Notes: generated by a model from the letters alone, not told the origin. DNA of 64,000 nucleotides from Orenia metallireducens (GCF_001693735.1 NZ_LWDV01000006.1:29023-93022); one strand, 5' to 3'. Shown: positions 18,408 through 28,379, numbered from the stretch's first letter. Made by a program: numbers and translations.

Positions 18408-19508
18408 TTAGTTTCTATTGTATTCTGGATATCCTACTACAAGTATATCTTCCCCCACTAATTTTACCTCTTTATCGACAATTTTAATTCCATCACTAAC
18501 CTTTTTGACACCTTCTCCTCCAACTACAGAAAAAGCTTCTTTTCCTCCAATAATCTTAGGAGCAATAAAGTAATATAATTTATCAACTAGCCCTTCTTCT
18601 AAGAATGATGAGCTGACTTGACTTCCTCCTTCAACCAATAAACTTGTTATCTCCCTTTCTGCTAGTAAGTCTAATAATAGCTTCAAATCTATATTATTTC
18701 CTTCTCCAGCTTCAATAATCTCTATTCCCTTTGCAATTAGCTTCCTCTTCTTATCTTCATCACTGATCTTTAGAGTAGCAATTATTGTTTTAGCATCAGA
18801 TTCTTGATTAATAATATCAGCATTCAATGGAATTCTCAACCTACTATCTAAAACAATTCTTGTTGGGTCCTGTCCACCTTCTGGTAAACGGGTCGTTAAA
18901 CGGGGATTATCTGCTAAAACTGTTCCTATTCCAACTAAGATCCCATCCACTTTATCCCTTAACTGATGAACCAAATGTCGAGACTCTTCACCACTAATCC
19001 ATTTGGAATCACCAGTTTTAGTTGCTACCTTACCATCTAAGGTCATAGCATTTTTTAAGATAACAAAGGGTTTTTTAGTATTGATATATTTAAGAAAAAC
19101 TTCATTAACTTTTTTAGCTTCATCCTCTAATACCCCTAGCTCAGTCTCAATTCCAGCCTGATTAAGTAGCTCAATGCCACTGCCTGCTACCTTAGGATTT
19201 GGATCTTCCATAGCTATCACTACTCGCTTAACCCCTGCTTTAATTAAAGTATTAGCACAGGGAGGGGTCTTCCCATAATGGGAACAAGGCTCTAAAGTCA
19301 CATAAACAGTAGCCCCCTTAGCATCCTCTCCTGCCTCCTTTAAGGCATGAACCTCTGCATGAGCACCTCCAGCATAATGGTGGTATCCTTCTCCTATTAT
19401 CTTTCCATCCTTTACTATTACAGCCCCTACTATAGGGTTAGGGCTTGTCCTTCCTTCTGCTTGTCGAGCCAGATTTAATGCAAGTTGCATATAATCTTTG
19501 TCGGTCAT
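18408..19508 (-). CDS. ribD: Riboflavin-specific deaminase/reductase
   Basis: The 366-residue bifunctional enzyme has an N-terminal zinc deaminase domain (HAEVHALKEAG and PCSHYGKTPPC) and a C-terminal reductase domain (ILKNAMTLDGKVA, LLVEGGSQVSSSFL). It deaminates the pyrimidine intermediate and reduces its ribose chain. As first gene of the operon it lies directly behind the FMN riboswitch and terminator, so the whole set is shut off by FMN. AAGGAGAATCAGAAT precedes the ATG. Confidence 0.97.
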   Translation of the reverse strand: MTDKDYMQLALNLARQAEGRTSPNPIVGAVIVKDGKIIGEGYHHYAGGAHAEVHALKEAGEDAKGATVYVTLEPCSHYGKTPPCANTLIKAGVKRVVIAMEDPNPKVAGSGIELLNQAGIETELGVLEDEAKKVNEVFLKYINTKKPFVILKNAMTLDGKVATKTGDSKWISGEESRHLVHQLRDKVDGILVGIGTVLADNPRLTTRLPEGGQDPTRIVLDSRLRIPLNADIINQESDAKTIIATLKISDEDKKRKLIAKGIEIIEAGEGNNIDLKLLLDLLAEREITSLLVEGGSQVSSSFLEEGLVDKLYYFIAPKIIGGKEAFSVVGGEGVKKVSDGIKIVDKEVKLVGEDILVVGYPEYNRN

Positions 19509-19582
19509 ATTCTGATTCTCCTTTAGCTATTTTAAGTGTTTCACTATAATTATAGATTGACCTATCAGTTTATTTCTGATAA

Positions 19583-19616
19583 TAAAAAAAGCTCTCAGAG
19601 AAAATTCTCCGAGAAC
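19583..19616 (-). terminator. FMN-controlled terminator upstream of ribD
   Basis: On the minus strand a 12-bp stem with G-T pairs (19591-19616) is followed by seven T. It lies between the FMN aptamer and ribD, as expected for riboswitch-controlled termination. Confidence 0.88.
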
Positions 19617-19640
19617 TTTAATAGAACAAAGCTATGTAAA

Positions 19641-19757
19641 GATATCTTTCTCTTCTCTCATCCAGACTTTAACTGTCGGCTCTGGAATTTCACCAGATCT
19701 GCTTGCGCTCGCGGGCTATTACCGCCGGTTAGGAATTGCACCTGACCCCGAAGAATT
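19641..19757 (-). promoter_or_regulatory. FMN riboswitch (RFN element)
   Basis: The minus strand carries the conserved RFN blocks in order: CTTCGGGGTCAGGTG, TTCCTAACCGGCGGTAATAG, CCCGCGAGCGC, GATCTGGTGAAATTCCAGAGCC, GACAGT and GTCTGGATGAGAGAAGA. FMN binding would favour the terminator at 19583-19616. Confidence 0.97.
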
Positions 19758-19788
19758 TGACATTATTAAATTTTCTACTTTACAAATA

Positions 19789-19817
19789 ATAATATCACAT
19801 TATAGTAGCTAAAGCAA
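19789..19817 (-). promoter_or_regulatory. Probable promoter of the rib operon
   Basis: On the minus strand TTGCTT (19812-19817) and TATTAT (19789-19794) are 17 bp apart, about 30 bp before the riboswitch. The upstream rpe gene is transcribed toward it and ends at 19832. Confidence 0.55.
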
Positions 19818-19831
19818 CTTAAAATTAGAAA

Positions 19832-20476
19832 CTATCCTCTCTTCAATTCTGCTATAGCCTTTGCTCTATCCTCAGCCCCAAAGACTGCTGAACCAGCTAC
19901 TAAGACATTTGCTCCAGCTTCAACTGCTTCAACTGCTGTAGTATTTGGCTTGATTCCACCATCTACCTGAATATCAATCTCCAAGCCTTGCTCTTCAATC
20001 ATTGCTCTTAGCCTTTTAATCTTAGGCAATACCTCTGGAATAAAGCTCTGCCCTCCAAAGCCAGGATTAACTGTCATCAACAAGACCATATCAAGCTCGC
20101 TCAATACATATTCAATAGTACTTAGTGGTGTAGCAGGATTTAACGCTACTGCTGCTTTAACTCCATTTGCCTTAATATTTTGAAGGGTACGATGCAAATG
20201 AGGACAAGCCTCAGCATGGACAGTGATGATATCTGCTCCTGCCTTAGCAAATTCAGGGATATATTTATCAGGGTTCTCAATCATCAAATGAACATCTAAT
20301 ATATGTTCTGTCTTGTCTTGGATAGAGTCCAATACTAAAGGTCCAATTGTAATATTAGGTACAAAATGACCGTCCATTACATCAATATGTAGATACTCTG
20401 CTGACTTTACTGTTTCAATCTCTTCTGCCAATTTACTGAAATCTGCTGATAAAATCGATGGTGCAATTTTAATCAT
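19832..20476 (-). CDS. rpe: Ribulose-phosphate 3-epimerase
   Basis: The 214-residue TIM-barrel enzyme has [13 protein letters not shown], the metal-site motifs [12 protein letters not shown] and [22 protein letters not shown] and [10 protein letters not shown]. It interconverts ribulose and xylulose 5-phosphates in the pentose phosphate pathway, supplying the ribulose phosphate used by RibBA. The ATG at 20476 follows GGAGGAG and lies two bases past the rsgA stop, so the two are translationally linked. Confidence 0.97.
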   Translation of the reverse strand: MIKIAPSILSADFSKLAEEIETVKSAEYLHIDVMDGHFVPNITIGPLVLDSIQDKTEHILDVHLMIENPDKYIPEFAKAGADIITVHAEACPHLHRTLQNIKANGVKAAVALNPATPLSTIEYVLSELDMVLLMTVNPGFGGQSFIPEVLPKIKRLRAMIEEQGLEIDIQVDGGIKPNTTAVEAVEAGANVLVAGSAVFGAEDRAKAIAELKRG

Positions 20477-20478
20477 AA

Positions 20479-21369
20479 TTATCTCCTCCAATTCTTCTCT
20501 TCTGCTTGCTGTATCTCTGCTAAAAACTCTAAATAATTTTCATAGCGATGCTCTGCAATCTTGCCCTGCTCTAAGGCATCCTTAACTCCACATTTTGGTT
20601 CATGGCTATGAGAACAGGGATAGAACTTGCAATAATCTAAGCTCTCTAAAATCTCAGGGAAGAAGTATTGTAAATTCTCTGAAGATATAGAGGTAACATC
20701 AAGGGAGCTAAAGCCTGGTGTATCAGCAACCCATCCTCCAAACTCTAAAGGTAACAACTCAACATGGCGAGTAGTATGGCGCCCTCGCTTAATTTTGTCA
20801 CTAATTTCACCCATCTTCAACTCTAAACCTGGTTGAAGAGCATTTAATAAACTAGACTTGCCTACCCCAGAAGGTCCTGCAAAAACTGAGACCTTATCCC
20901 TAAGGGCTTGCCTTAATTCATCGATTCCTAAATTATCCTCTATACTGGTATAAATAACCTTATAATTAATCTTTTCATAAGGTCTTAGGGTTTCTTTAGC
21001 CTTCTCTAACCCTGATAAATCAATCTTATTAATACAGATAATAATCTCAAAGTCTTCAGCCTCAGCCAATACCAATAATCTGTCTAATAATTTATAATGT
21101 AAATCAGGCTCCATAATAGCTGAAGTAATCACAACCTGCTCCACGTTAGCAATAGGTGGACGAAAGAGATAGTTATCTCTCTCCTTTCTATTCTCCACTA
21201 TCCCAGTCTGATCCTCAAAGATAGTAAAATCAACTATATCCCCAGCTATAATATCGACCTTCTCTTGCTTTAATCTACCTCTAGCCCTACATTCATAGAC
21301 ATCTTTACTTTCAAAATCATAAACATAAAAAAATCCTCCGAAAGCCTTTAATATTCTTCCTTCTTTCAT
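20479..21369 (-). CDS. rsgA: Ribosome small-subunit-dependent GTPase A
   Basis: The 296-residue circularly permuted GTPase has an N-terminal OB fold, then G4 (NKIDLS), G1 ([14 protein letters not shown]), G3 (DTPGFSSL) and a C-terminal zinc site of the C-x4-C-S-H-x5-C type. It checks late 30S subunit assembly. The ATG at 21369 has AAAGGAG seven bases upstream; a GTG at 21375 is too close. In Firmicutes rsgA regularly follows prkC, as here, and is followed by rpe. Confidence 0.96.
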   Translation of the reverse strand: MKEGRILKAFGGFFYVYDFESKDVYECRARGRLKQEKVDIIAGDIVDFTIFEDQTGIVENRKERDNYLFRPPIANVEQVVITSAIMEPDLHYKLLDRLLVLAEAEDFEIIICINKIDLSGLEKAKETLRPYEKINYKVIYTSIEDNLGIDELRQALRDKVSVFAGPSGVGKSSLLNALQPGLELKMGEISDKIKRGRHTTRHVELLPLEFGGWVADTPGFSSLDVTSISSENLQYFFPEILESLDYCKFYPCSHSHEPKCGVKDALEQGKIAEHRYENYLEFLAEIQQAEEKNWRR

Positions 21370-21390
21370 AACCACGCTCCTTTTTTTATT

Positions 21391-21470
21391 CAGTAAGAAG
21401 TAAAGAGTGACAGAATAAAGTTCTTATTAATTAATATTACTTGTCACTCATCACTTGTTACCAGTTACCG
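21391..21470. repeat. Dispersed palindromic repeat, copy A
   Basis: Arms CAGTAAGAAGTAAAGAGTGA and ACTTGTCACTCATCACTTG belong to the GTGACAAGTAACGAG-type repeat family scattered through the window. It fills the rsgA-prkC gap. Confidence 0.65.
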
Positions 21471-21473
21471 CTT

Positions 21474-23450
21474 TTAAACTTGCTTTTCATAATATAACTG
21501 TCCATCTAGATAGATTCTAATTGTTCCAGGACCTACGATAATAACATCCTTAACTACTGTATCGCCAGGTTGATGGACTTGATCATAGACTGTTCTCTGT
21601 CCATTATCATCTCGAACCACAAACTCTACCTTCTTCTCATCTCCAGGTGGTATATTAAAACGAATTTTGCGGTCTTTAATCTCAGATCCTCGTGGATTAC
21701 GAATTCCTGTACTAACAATTAATTGAACCGTTGATCCTTCCATTATCTTAGTTCCTGTAGTAGGTTTTTGAGCAATTACTCTACCTTGATGATAGTCTAA
21801 GCTCTCTCTATTTAAGACTTGACCTAAGATCAAATTCAATTGCCTTAACCGCTCTACAGCCTCTTCCTGGCGTAACCCAACTAAGTTAGGAACTTCCACC
21901 TCTTGAGGCTCTCTACCTTTACTGATTACAAGATTGATATTGGTGCCTTCTTTGACCTCTGTCCCTGGCTGAGGATCTTGAGAGATAATCAGACCTTCAG
22001 TAACTTCATTACTATACTCTTCTTTTATTTCTCCTGTTTGGAGGTCTAATTTATCAAGCTGAATCTCTGCCTCCCTTAAAGTGGTATTAATCAGTTTAGG
22101 AACTGTAGATAACTTAGCACCCTTGCTAACTACTACCTCAATCACTCTAGCCTTCTTTACCTTACTATCAGGAGGGATACTTTGAGAAATAATATGGTCC
22201 TTCTCAATTTCTTGACTATGACTTTCATAATAGACCTTCAAACTCAATCCCTTAGACTCTAAATCTTGGCGTGCAACCTCTAAATGCTTGCCTACCAAAT
22301 TTGGTACCTTTACCTCTTCAACATTAACATACTGTACTAACATAAAATAACCAGCACCTGCAATTACAATGAAGGTGGCCATTAAAATTAACACAGCTGT
22401 TAATAAACTACTTCTCTTCTTCTTAGCCGGAATCTTCTCCTTTGAAGTGGGTTCTTTATCCTTCTTTTCCACTACATCCACTCCCCTAAGCTTTTGTTGA
22501 ACTTCTTCTCTTTTTGGTATATTAATATTATTCTTCTCTTTCTCTTTTTTTATCTCTTTTTGATAATCCTGTTTAGACATAATCATCGTATGCTGATTGG
22601 CTATATTCTTAACTTCCTTAGTCTGATTAATAAACTGCTCATCAACTTCCTTTAAATCTCTTAACATCTCTACAACAGAATTATATCTATTTTCTGGCTC
22701 TTTAGCTATTGCCTTAAGAATAATTCCCGATAATTTATCTGGAATATCAGGATTTATCTCTTTAGGATTTACTGGTGGCTCTTCAATATGCTTTAAAGCA
22801 ATTGAGACATGGTTATCTCCAGTAAAGGGTACTTTACCTGTTACTAATTCATAAAGTACAATTCCTAGAGAATAGATATCAGACTTGGTACTGACCTTTC
22901 CTCCTTTTGCCTGCTCTGGTGAAAGGTAATGGGCTGAACCCATAATCGAATCTGTTTGACCAATAGTTGCTGAGGTTACAGCTTGAGCAATACCAAAATC
23001 AGTTACTTTAACTCTACCATCATTTGTCAAGAGAATATTATGTGGTTTAATATCACAATGAACAATATTATTACGATGAGCCTTAACTAAAGCATTACAG
23101 ACTCCAGCTACTATATCAGTAGCTTGACCAATCTCAACCCTTTTAACCTCTTTTAAATGCTCTTTTAAGTCCTTTCCAGTGATGTATTCCATCACTATAT
23201 AATTAATATCATCCTCTTTACCTATATCAAAGATATTAACTATATTTGGATGGGAAAGGCTTGCTACTGCTTGAGCTTCATGCTTAAAGCGTCTAACAGC
23301 AGTCTCATTATCAGCAAAGTGGGGTTGTAAAATCTTAATAGCCACTTCACGACCTAATAGTTGATCTTTAGCCCGATAGACAATAGCCATACCACCAGTG
23401 CCAACCTTCTCTACAAGTTCATATCTCGAATTTAAGACTTTACCGATCAT
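21474..23450 (-). CDS. prkC: PASTA-domain serine/threonine protein kinase
   Basis: The 658-residue membrane kinase has a cytoplasmic Hanks-type domain (about 1-270) with the glycine loop GTGGMAIVY, Lys39, catalytic HCDIKPHN (Asp133) and DFG (151-153). A Lys/Glu-rich linker and one membrane helix (about 350-372) follow. Outside are three PASTA domains (starting near 378, 447 and 515) and an extra beta-rich C-terminal tail. PASTA domains bind muropeptides and couple growth or germination signals to phosphorylation. HRD reads HCD here, as in many PknB-type kinases. The ATG at 23450 follows GAGGTGA. The partner phosphatase prpC is immediately upstream. Confidence 0.96.
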   Translation of the reverse strand: MIGKVLNSRYELVEKVGTGGMAIVYRAKDQLLGREVAIKILQPHFADNETAVRRFKHEAQAVASLSHPNIVNIFDIGKEDDINYIVMEYITGKDLKEHLKEVKRVEIGQATDIVAGVCNALVKAHRNNIVHCDIKPHNILLTNDGRVKVTDFGIAQAVTSATIGQTDSIMGSAHYLSPEQAKGGKVSTKSDIYSLGIVLYELVTGKVPFTGDNHVSIALKHIEEPPVNPKEINPDIPDKLSGIILKAIAKEPENRYNSVVEMLRDLKEVDEQFINQTKEVKNIANQHTMIMSKQDYQKEIKKEKEKNNINIPKREEVQQKLRGVDVVEKKDKEPTSKEKIPAKKKRSSLLTAVLILMATFIVIAGAGYFMLVQYVNVEEVKVPNLVGKHLEVARQDLESKGLSLKVYYESHSQEIEKDHIISQSIPPDSKVKKARVIEVVVSKGAKLSTVPKLINTTLREAEIQLDKLDLQTGEIKEEYSNEVTEGLIISQDPQPGTEVKEGTNINLVISKGREPQEVEVPNLVGLRQEEAVERLRQLNLILGQVLNRESLDYHQGRVIAQKPTTGTKIMEGSTVQLIVSTGIRNPRGSEIKDRKIRFNIPPGDEKKVEFVVRDDNGQRTVYDQVHQPGDTVVKDVIIVGPGTIRIYLDGQLYYEKQV

Positions 23451-23472
23451 CAATGTCACCTCAAAATTTTAC

Positions 23473-24183
23473 TTAATGATTACAATAGATAACTACTGTA
23501 ATATTATCATATCCACCCTGTTGATTAGCCAATAATGCCATTTTATCAGCCTTCTTCTGCAAATCTAAGTTCTCTGATAAAACCTCAGAAATCTTATCAT
23601 CAGACAACATATTGGTCAATCCATCAGAACATAATAAAATTAAATCATTGGACTCTAAATCTAACTCAAATAAATCAGCCTCAATCTCTTCTTTCACACC
23701 TAAAGCATTGAGTAATAGGTTCTTTTTTGGATGATTATCTGCTTCTTTTTGACTGATTATATTATTTCTAAGCAATTCACCTACATAAGAATGGTCATTT
23801 GTCAACTGCTGTAATTTACCATCTCTAAACAGATAAGCTCTACTATCTCCAATATGTCCAATTATTAATATTCTATCTTTAATAACCCCCATAGTCAAGG
23901 TCGTTCCCATTCCCTGATACTCTTCTTTAGCTAAGCCTTCTTGCTGAATTCTCTGATTTACTAGCTCTATACACTCTTTGATACTATCTTTTAAAGAATC
24001 ATGATTAAAATCATACTCTTTTATTCCTTTAATGGCTAAAGAACTGGCTACATTTCCTCCTTGATGTCCACCCATACCATCAGCTACAACGATAATATCT
24101 AAGCTATCCTTATTAATCACCAGATAATTATCTTGATTCTCTCTTCTAACCTTTCCTACTTCACTAGTAGCTCCATACTTCAT
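23473..24183 (-). CDS. prpC: PP2C-type protein phosphatase
   Basis: The 236-residue enzyme has the PP2C metal motifs RRENQDNYL, VVADGMGGHQGGNVAS, GHIGDSRAYL, LLCSDGLTNML and QQGGYDNITVV, all with their metal-binding Asp residues. It reverses PrkC phosphorylation. GGGGTGATATA precedes the ATG. It lies between the FHA gene and prkC in one transcript, giving reader, eraser and writer in order. Confidence 0.95.
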   Translation of the reverse strand: MKYGATSEVGKVRRENQDNYLVINKDSLDIIVVADGMGGHQGGNVASSLAIKGIKEYDFNHDSLKDSIKECIELVNQRIQQEGLAKEEYQGMGTTLTMGVIKDRILIIGHIGDSRAYLFRDGKLQQLTNDHSYVGELLRNNIISQKEADNHPKKNLLLNALGVKEEIEADLFELDLESNDLILLCSDGLTNMLSDDKISEVLSENLDLQKKADKMALLANQQGGYDNITVVIYCNH

Positions 24184-24196
24184 TATATCACCCCAC

Positions 24197-24958
24197 TTAC
24201 ATCTTAAGGCAGAATTCTAATTCACTCTCCCCTAATCTAATTTTATCACCATCTACCAACCTCTTACTTTCAACCAACTGATTATTAACAAAGACACCAT
24301 TTGTACTATTGAGATCATTAATTAGATAATAATAACCTTTTTTAATAATTTGAGCATGAACCCTTGAGACTTTATAATCTACTAAGACAACCTCATTATT
24401 CTCTTGACGACCTATATTAGTCTCTATTGAATTAATTTCAAACCTCTTTACCTCAACCCCATTATCTAAAAGCCTTAGATAACATTCCCTTTCAGAAAGA
24501 GGTCTCACTTTTACAGTATGATTTATCTTTTCTAAATTATTACTATTTTCACCTTCAACTTTAAATATTTTCGTTCCACCATCTTCTGTATTCTCCAAGT
24601 TAAATTCATCAAGGGTAAACTCACCTGTGACCAACACCTCTTCTTCAACCTTAGCACTGATTGCAAAATCTAACTTCAGCTCTCCTCTAAGTTTGAACCC
24701 CTTCTTAGCAACCTCCTCTAAAATTACTTCTCTTAACTTATCTTTAGCTTCCTGATTCAAGTTATTAAGCTCATCCTTATATTTTAAAGGGATTATAACT
24801 TTATAATCATTAGGAACATACTCACCTTCAGTTCCCTTTCTTAATTTCCTCTCCATATCACTGACTATCTTTCTAATTACCCTTTGATAAAAAGGGTTTA
24901 AAGAGTCAATCAAAAAGATCTTCTTAAGCTTTCGAGCCAATTTTATTGGAAACTTCAT
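24197..24958 (-). CDS. FHA domain protein with FhaA-type N-terminal domain
   Basis: The 253-residue soluble protein has an N-terminal DUF3662/FhaA_N-like domain (about 1-130, with NDYKVIIPLKY) and a C-terminal FHA domain (about 165-253) with NIGRQENNEVVLVDYKVSRVH and LNSTNGVFVNN, the phosphothreonine-binding loops. It is a likely substrate reader of PrkC, next to prpC and prkC. The start at 24958 follows AAGGAGGGAAGAG and lies inside the end of rlmN, overlapping it by 35 bp. Confidence 0.88.
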   Translation of the reverse strand: MKFPIKLARKLKKIFLIDSLNPFYQRVIRKIVSDMERKLRKGTEGEYVPNDYKVIIPLKYKDELNNLNQEAKDKLREVILEEVAKKGFKLRGELKLDFAISAKVEEEVLVTGEFTLDEFNLENTEDGGTKIFKVEGENSNNLEKINHTVKVRPLSERECYLRLLDNGVEVKRFEINSIETNIGRQENNEVVLVDYKVSRVHAQIIKKGYYYLINDLNSTNGVFVNNQLVESKRLVDGDKIRLGESELEFCLKM

Positions 24959-25991
24959 CTCTTCCCTCCTTGGCTTGTAATTGCCCACAGGCTGCAGCAA
25001 TATCAGCACCCCGTTCGAGCCTAACTGTAACTGCTACTCCTTTTTGCTCCAATTCAGCTTTAAAATTATTTATTGCATCCCTATCTGGTTTACTATACTC
25101 TAGGCCTTCAACTTGGTTGATTGGAATCAGATTCACATGGCATAGTATTCCTGACAATAATCTTGCCAACTCTCTAGCATCTTTTGGTGAGTCATTGACC
25201 CCTTTGACTAAAGAGTATTCAAAGCTAATTCTTCGTCCTGTTTTATCTATATAATAACGGCAACTATCCAATAAATCTTCTAGGGGGTATTTATCATTAA
25301 TGGGCATCATTTGACTTCTCATCTTATTATTTGGAGCATGTAAAGAGATTGCTAAAGTCAACTGCAAATCTTCTTCTGCCAACCTCTTAATCTGTGGTAC
25401 TAAACCACAAGTTGATAAGGTTATCCTTCTCATCCCTATATTCAACCCATTGTCATCATTCATTAAGGTAATAGCTTTAAGTACTTCTTCATAATTAGCT
25501 AAAGGCTCTCCCATTCCCATTAAAACTACATTGGTAATCTCTTCACCTCTCAATCTAGCAATGGTTATAATCTGATTAATAATCTCTCCTGTGCTTAGAT
25601 TTCTAGTTAATCCATTTAATCCTGTAGCACAGAAGTTACACCCCATCCCACAACCTACTTGGGTAGAGATACAGACACTCCTCCTATTATCTTGATAAGG
25701 CATAAACACACTCTCTATCCACTGACCATCCTCCAATTCAAAGAGATATTTAATAGTACCATCTTTAGATTTTTGAAGAGTAATAACTTTCAATTGGCTA
25801 ATATAAGCGTTATCAATTAACTTTTCCCTTAAATTTTTAGATAGATTACTCATTTCTAAGAAGTCTGTAACCTTCTTATCATATACCCAATTAAATATCT
25901 GTTTTGCTCGAAAACTTGCTTCACCTAAAGAACTAACTACTTCTTTCAACTCTTCTAAGTTAAGTCCCATCAAATCTATTCTTTCTTCCAT
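24924..25991 (-). CDS. rlmN: Dual-specificity rRNA/tRNA adenine C2-methyltransferase
   Basis: The 355-residue radical SAM enzyme has CGMGCNFCATG (CxxxCxxC cluster motif), GMGEPLANY, the SAM-binding strand segments and a C-terminal AACGQL with the methyl-carrying Cys. It methylates A2503 of 23S rRNA and A37 of tRNAs. The start is set at 25991 (AAGGAAG upstream); an in-frame ATG at 26009 is possible. It lies between rsmB and the FHA gene. Confidence 0.95.
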   Translation of the reverse strand: MEERIDLMGLNLEELKEVVSSLGEASFRAKQIFNWVYDKKVTDFLEMSNLSKNLREKLIDNAYISQLKVITLQKSKDGTIKYLFELEDGQWIESVFMPYQDNRRSVCISTQVGCGMGCNFCATGLNGLTRNLSTGEIINQIITIARLRGEEITNVVLMGMGEPLANYEEVLKAITLMNDDNGLNIGMRRITLSTCGLVPQIKRLAEEDLQLTLAISLHAPNNKMRSQMMPINDKYPLEDLLDSCRYYIDKTGRRISFEYSLVKGVNDSPKDARELARLLSGILCHVNLIPINQVEGLEYSKPDRDAINNFKAELEQKGVAVTVRLERGADIAAACGQLQAKEGRDEVSNKIGSKA

Positions 25992-26012
25992 TCTTAACTT
26001 CCTTCCCATGTA

Positions 26013-26098
26013 TGATGACAGTGATAAGTGATGAGTAACTAATAAAATCCTTTTCTAACTCTACTCACTTGTCACTTGTTACTCGTCACTACTTACTA
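26013..26098. repeat. Dispersed palindromic repeat, copy B
   Basis: Left arm ACAGTGATAAGTGATGAGTA and right arm ACTTGTCACTTGTTACTCGT can pair. The right arm runs into rsmB and provides its last codons and stop. Confidence 0.75.
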
Positions 26099-27432
26099 CC
26101 TTTAAGCAATTTTGCTATAAAGAATCCTTCAATTAAATCCTCATCAGGAATTAACTGTAAAGTCCCCTCTTTTAAATACTCTGTTAATCCAAACCTTTCA
26201 GCATCTTTGCTTAGATCAACCAATTTAAAATTATCATGGTCCTCTAAAAATTCTCTAATAATATCTATATTCTCTTCATCGGTAAAGGTACAGGTACTAT
26301 AGACTAATACTCCGCCATCTTTAAGCATCTTAGCTCCATTTTCTAGTAATTCTACTTGTAGCTGCTGTAACTCTGCCAAATCTTGAGGCTTCTTCTGCCA
26401 ACGAATCTCTGGCTTTTTAGCCATAATCCCCAAACCAGAACAAGGTGCATCTACTAAAACCTTATCTATCTTTTCAGCAAAGCTGACCTCTCTTCCATCA
26501 TTACAGATGGTCTCTACATTATCAATCCCTAATCTATCACAGTTCTGATGAATTAAATCGAGCTTATGTTGATGTACATCGACAGCATAGACTTGCCCCC
26601 TATTATCCATCAACTGTGATAGGTGGGTTGTTTTACCACCTGGAGCACTACATAAATCTACAACCTTATCATCAGCTTCAGGAGCCAAGATATGGGCTAC
26701 CAACATTGATGCCAAACCTTGTACCTGAAATCTACCTTCTTCAAAAGCCTTTAACCTATCTATTGATGGGTATTTAAGTAGATTGATTGCCTCTGGCACT
26801 AAAGCTATAGTTTCAGCATCAACTTTATCCTCAGATAGTTCCTGAATTAGAGCCTCTCTATCAGTTTTTAAAGTATTTGTTCTAATTACAGTAGCAGGAA
26901 CTTTATTTAGGTTTTCAGCAATCTCAATAGCTTTCTTAGTCCCATAAATCTTAACCCACCTCTCTACCAACCATTGTGGCTGTGAATACTTATATCTAAT
27001 ATATTGAACTGGGTCTTTCTCTAACTTAGGATACTCAATCTTATCTAAACTGCGGATAATATTCCGTAAAACACCATTGATAAATTTAATAGCTCCTCGA
27101 TTACACTTAGATTTAGCAGCCTCTACAGTTTCATTAACAGCCACTGGAGTAGGTATCTTGTCCAAGTAATAGACCTGATAAACTCCCAATCTCAAAGAAT
27201 TTCTCACCCATGGTGTCATCTTATTGATTTTACGACTAGCAAACTTATTAATAATCCAGTCTAGAGTATTTCTTCTTCTGATAACTCCATAAATAAGTTG
27301 TGTAGCCAAACTTCTATCCCTTTTATCTAAATTAGATCTATTTAATAAACTATTTACTACTAGATTAGAGAATCCATCTTCTTCATTAATCTTATAAATT
27401 CCCTCTAATGCTATCTCTCTTGCAGTTCTCAT
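26089..27432 (-). CDS. rsmB: 16S rRNA m5C967 methyltransferase
   Basis: The 447-residue protein has an N-terminal NusB-like RNA-binding domain (about 1-130) and a SAM methyltransferase domain with VVDLCSAPGGKTTHL, DAPCSGLGIMAKKPE (catalytic Cys region) and YSTCTF (second Cys). It modifies C967 of 16S rRNA. GGAGGAATTTAT precedes the ATG. The final residues and TAG stop lie in a palindromic repeat arm, so the C-terminus may be slightly altered relative to relatives. Confidence 0.95.
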   Translation of the reverse strand: MRTAREIALEGIYKINEEDGFSNLVVNSLLNRSNLDKRDRSLATQLIYGVIRRRNTLDWIINKFASRKINKMTPWVRNSLRLGVYQVYYLDKIPTPVAVNETVEAAKSKCNRGAIKFINGVLRNIIRSLDKIEYPKLEKDPVQYIRYKYSQPQWLVERWVKIYGTKKAIEIAENLNKVPATVIRTNTLKTDREALIQELSEDKVDAETIALVPEAINLLKYPSIDRLKAFEEGRFQVQGLASMLVAHILAPEADDKVVDLCSAPGGKTTHLSQLMDNRGQVYAVDVHQHKLDLIHQNCDRLGIDNVETICNDGREVSFAEKIDKVLVDAPCSGLGIMAKKPEIRWQKKPQDLAELQQLQVELLENGAKMLKDGGVLVYSTCTFTDEENIDIIREFLEDHDNFKLVDLSKDAERFGLTEYLKEGTLQLIPDEDLIEGFFIAKLLKGSK

Positions 27433-27607
27433 ATAAATTCCTCCATTTATGTAATTATTATAACAGTGACCAGAAAAAATTCCACTGATTACTCGCTAAT
27501 AAATTCTAGTAGTTTCTATGTTCTATAATAATATTAAATTTTTAACCCCTAATTTATATAATACCAAGATATAATCTATTATTCCATAGATATATCAAAT
27601 TAACTCA

Positions 27608-27662
27608 TTAAAAAAGAAAAGCCGATTCATCCTTACCTATTATAAGTAAGGCTTTCTCGGCT
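27608..27662 (-). terminator. Branched terminator after the Zn peptidase gene
   Basis: An outer AGCCGA/TCGGCT stem encloses an inner CCTTAC/GTAAGG hairpin and is followed on the minus strand by TTTCTTTTTT. Confidence 0.75.
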
Positions 27663-27686
27663 AATTTCAATAATATCTAGAACATA

Positions 27687-28379
27687 TTAATCATCATCCA
27701 TCATTCGGCTAAGTATTAATAATCTAATTAAATGCCCTATTGCCACCAAGGTAGCAGCAACATAAGTCAAAGCAGCTGCATTTAAGACCTTCTTAGCTCC
27801 AGATATCTCTTGTTTATCTAAATAGTTATGCTTTTCTAATAATTTTAAAGCTCGACTACTTGCATTAAATTCTACTGGCAAAGTAACAACTTGGAACAAT
27901 GCAGCACCAGCAAAGAATATCAACCCTAAATTCAACAAGAAGCCTGAACCAAATACTAAACCAATCATGGCTAAAAAAGGTCCAGCTTGAGATCCTAAAT
28001 TAGCAACTGGTACTAAAGAATGGCGAAATCTCAAAGGTGCATAATCTACATTATCCTGAATAGCATGACCAGTCTCATGGGCCGCCACTCCCAGAGCTGC
28101 TAAGGAATTACTACCATAGACATTTGATGATAATCTTAAAGTCTTAGAGCGAGGATCATAGTGGTCTGTCAACTCACCACTTACCCTCTCAATGCTGACA
28201 TCATAAATCCCTTCATTTCTCAATAATTGATAAGCTACATCGGCTCCAGTCATATTGCTTTTGGCTCTAACATCTAAATACTTATTAAAGGTACTCTTAA
28301 TCTTCATCTGTGCATAGAAAGCCAATAAAATCGCTGGTAATACAATAATCATCGTTGGATCAAAAAAGAAGAAAGGCAT
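27687..28379 (-). CDS. Zinc metallopeptidase, YugP family
   Basis: The 230-residue membrane protein has the zinc motif HETGHAIQ near residue 100, with a hydrophobic N-terminus (PTMIIVLPAILLAFYAQ) and further membrane segments in the second half (about 120-170 and 200-225). It matches the neutral zinc metallopeptidase family 2 (YugP). Substrate unknown. AAAGGGGGTTAAGATA precedes the ATG. It lies between rsmB and the DUF116 gene, a common arrangement in clostridial fmt-rsmB clusters. Confidence 0.9.
   Translation of the reverse strand: MPFFFFDPTMIIVLPAILLAFYAQMKIKSTFNKYLDVRAKSNMTGADVAYQLLRNEGIYDVSIERVSGELTDHYDPRSKTLRLSSNVYGSNSLAALGVAAHETGHAIQDNVDYAPLRFRHSLVPVANLGSQAGPFLAMIGLVFGSGFLLNLGLIFFAGAALFQVVTLPVEFNASSRALKLLEKHNYLDKQEISGAKKVLNAAALTYVAATLVAIGHLIRLLILSRMMDDD

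Noticed and set aside
27470-27505. Another copy of the GTGACAAGTAACGAG repeat
   Set aside because: Only short matches (CAGTGACCAG, GATTACTCGCTAAT) are seen; too weak to list.
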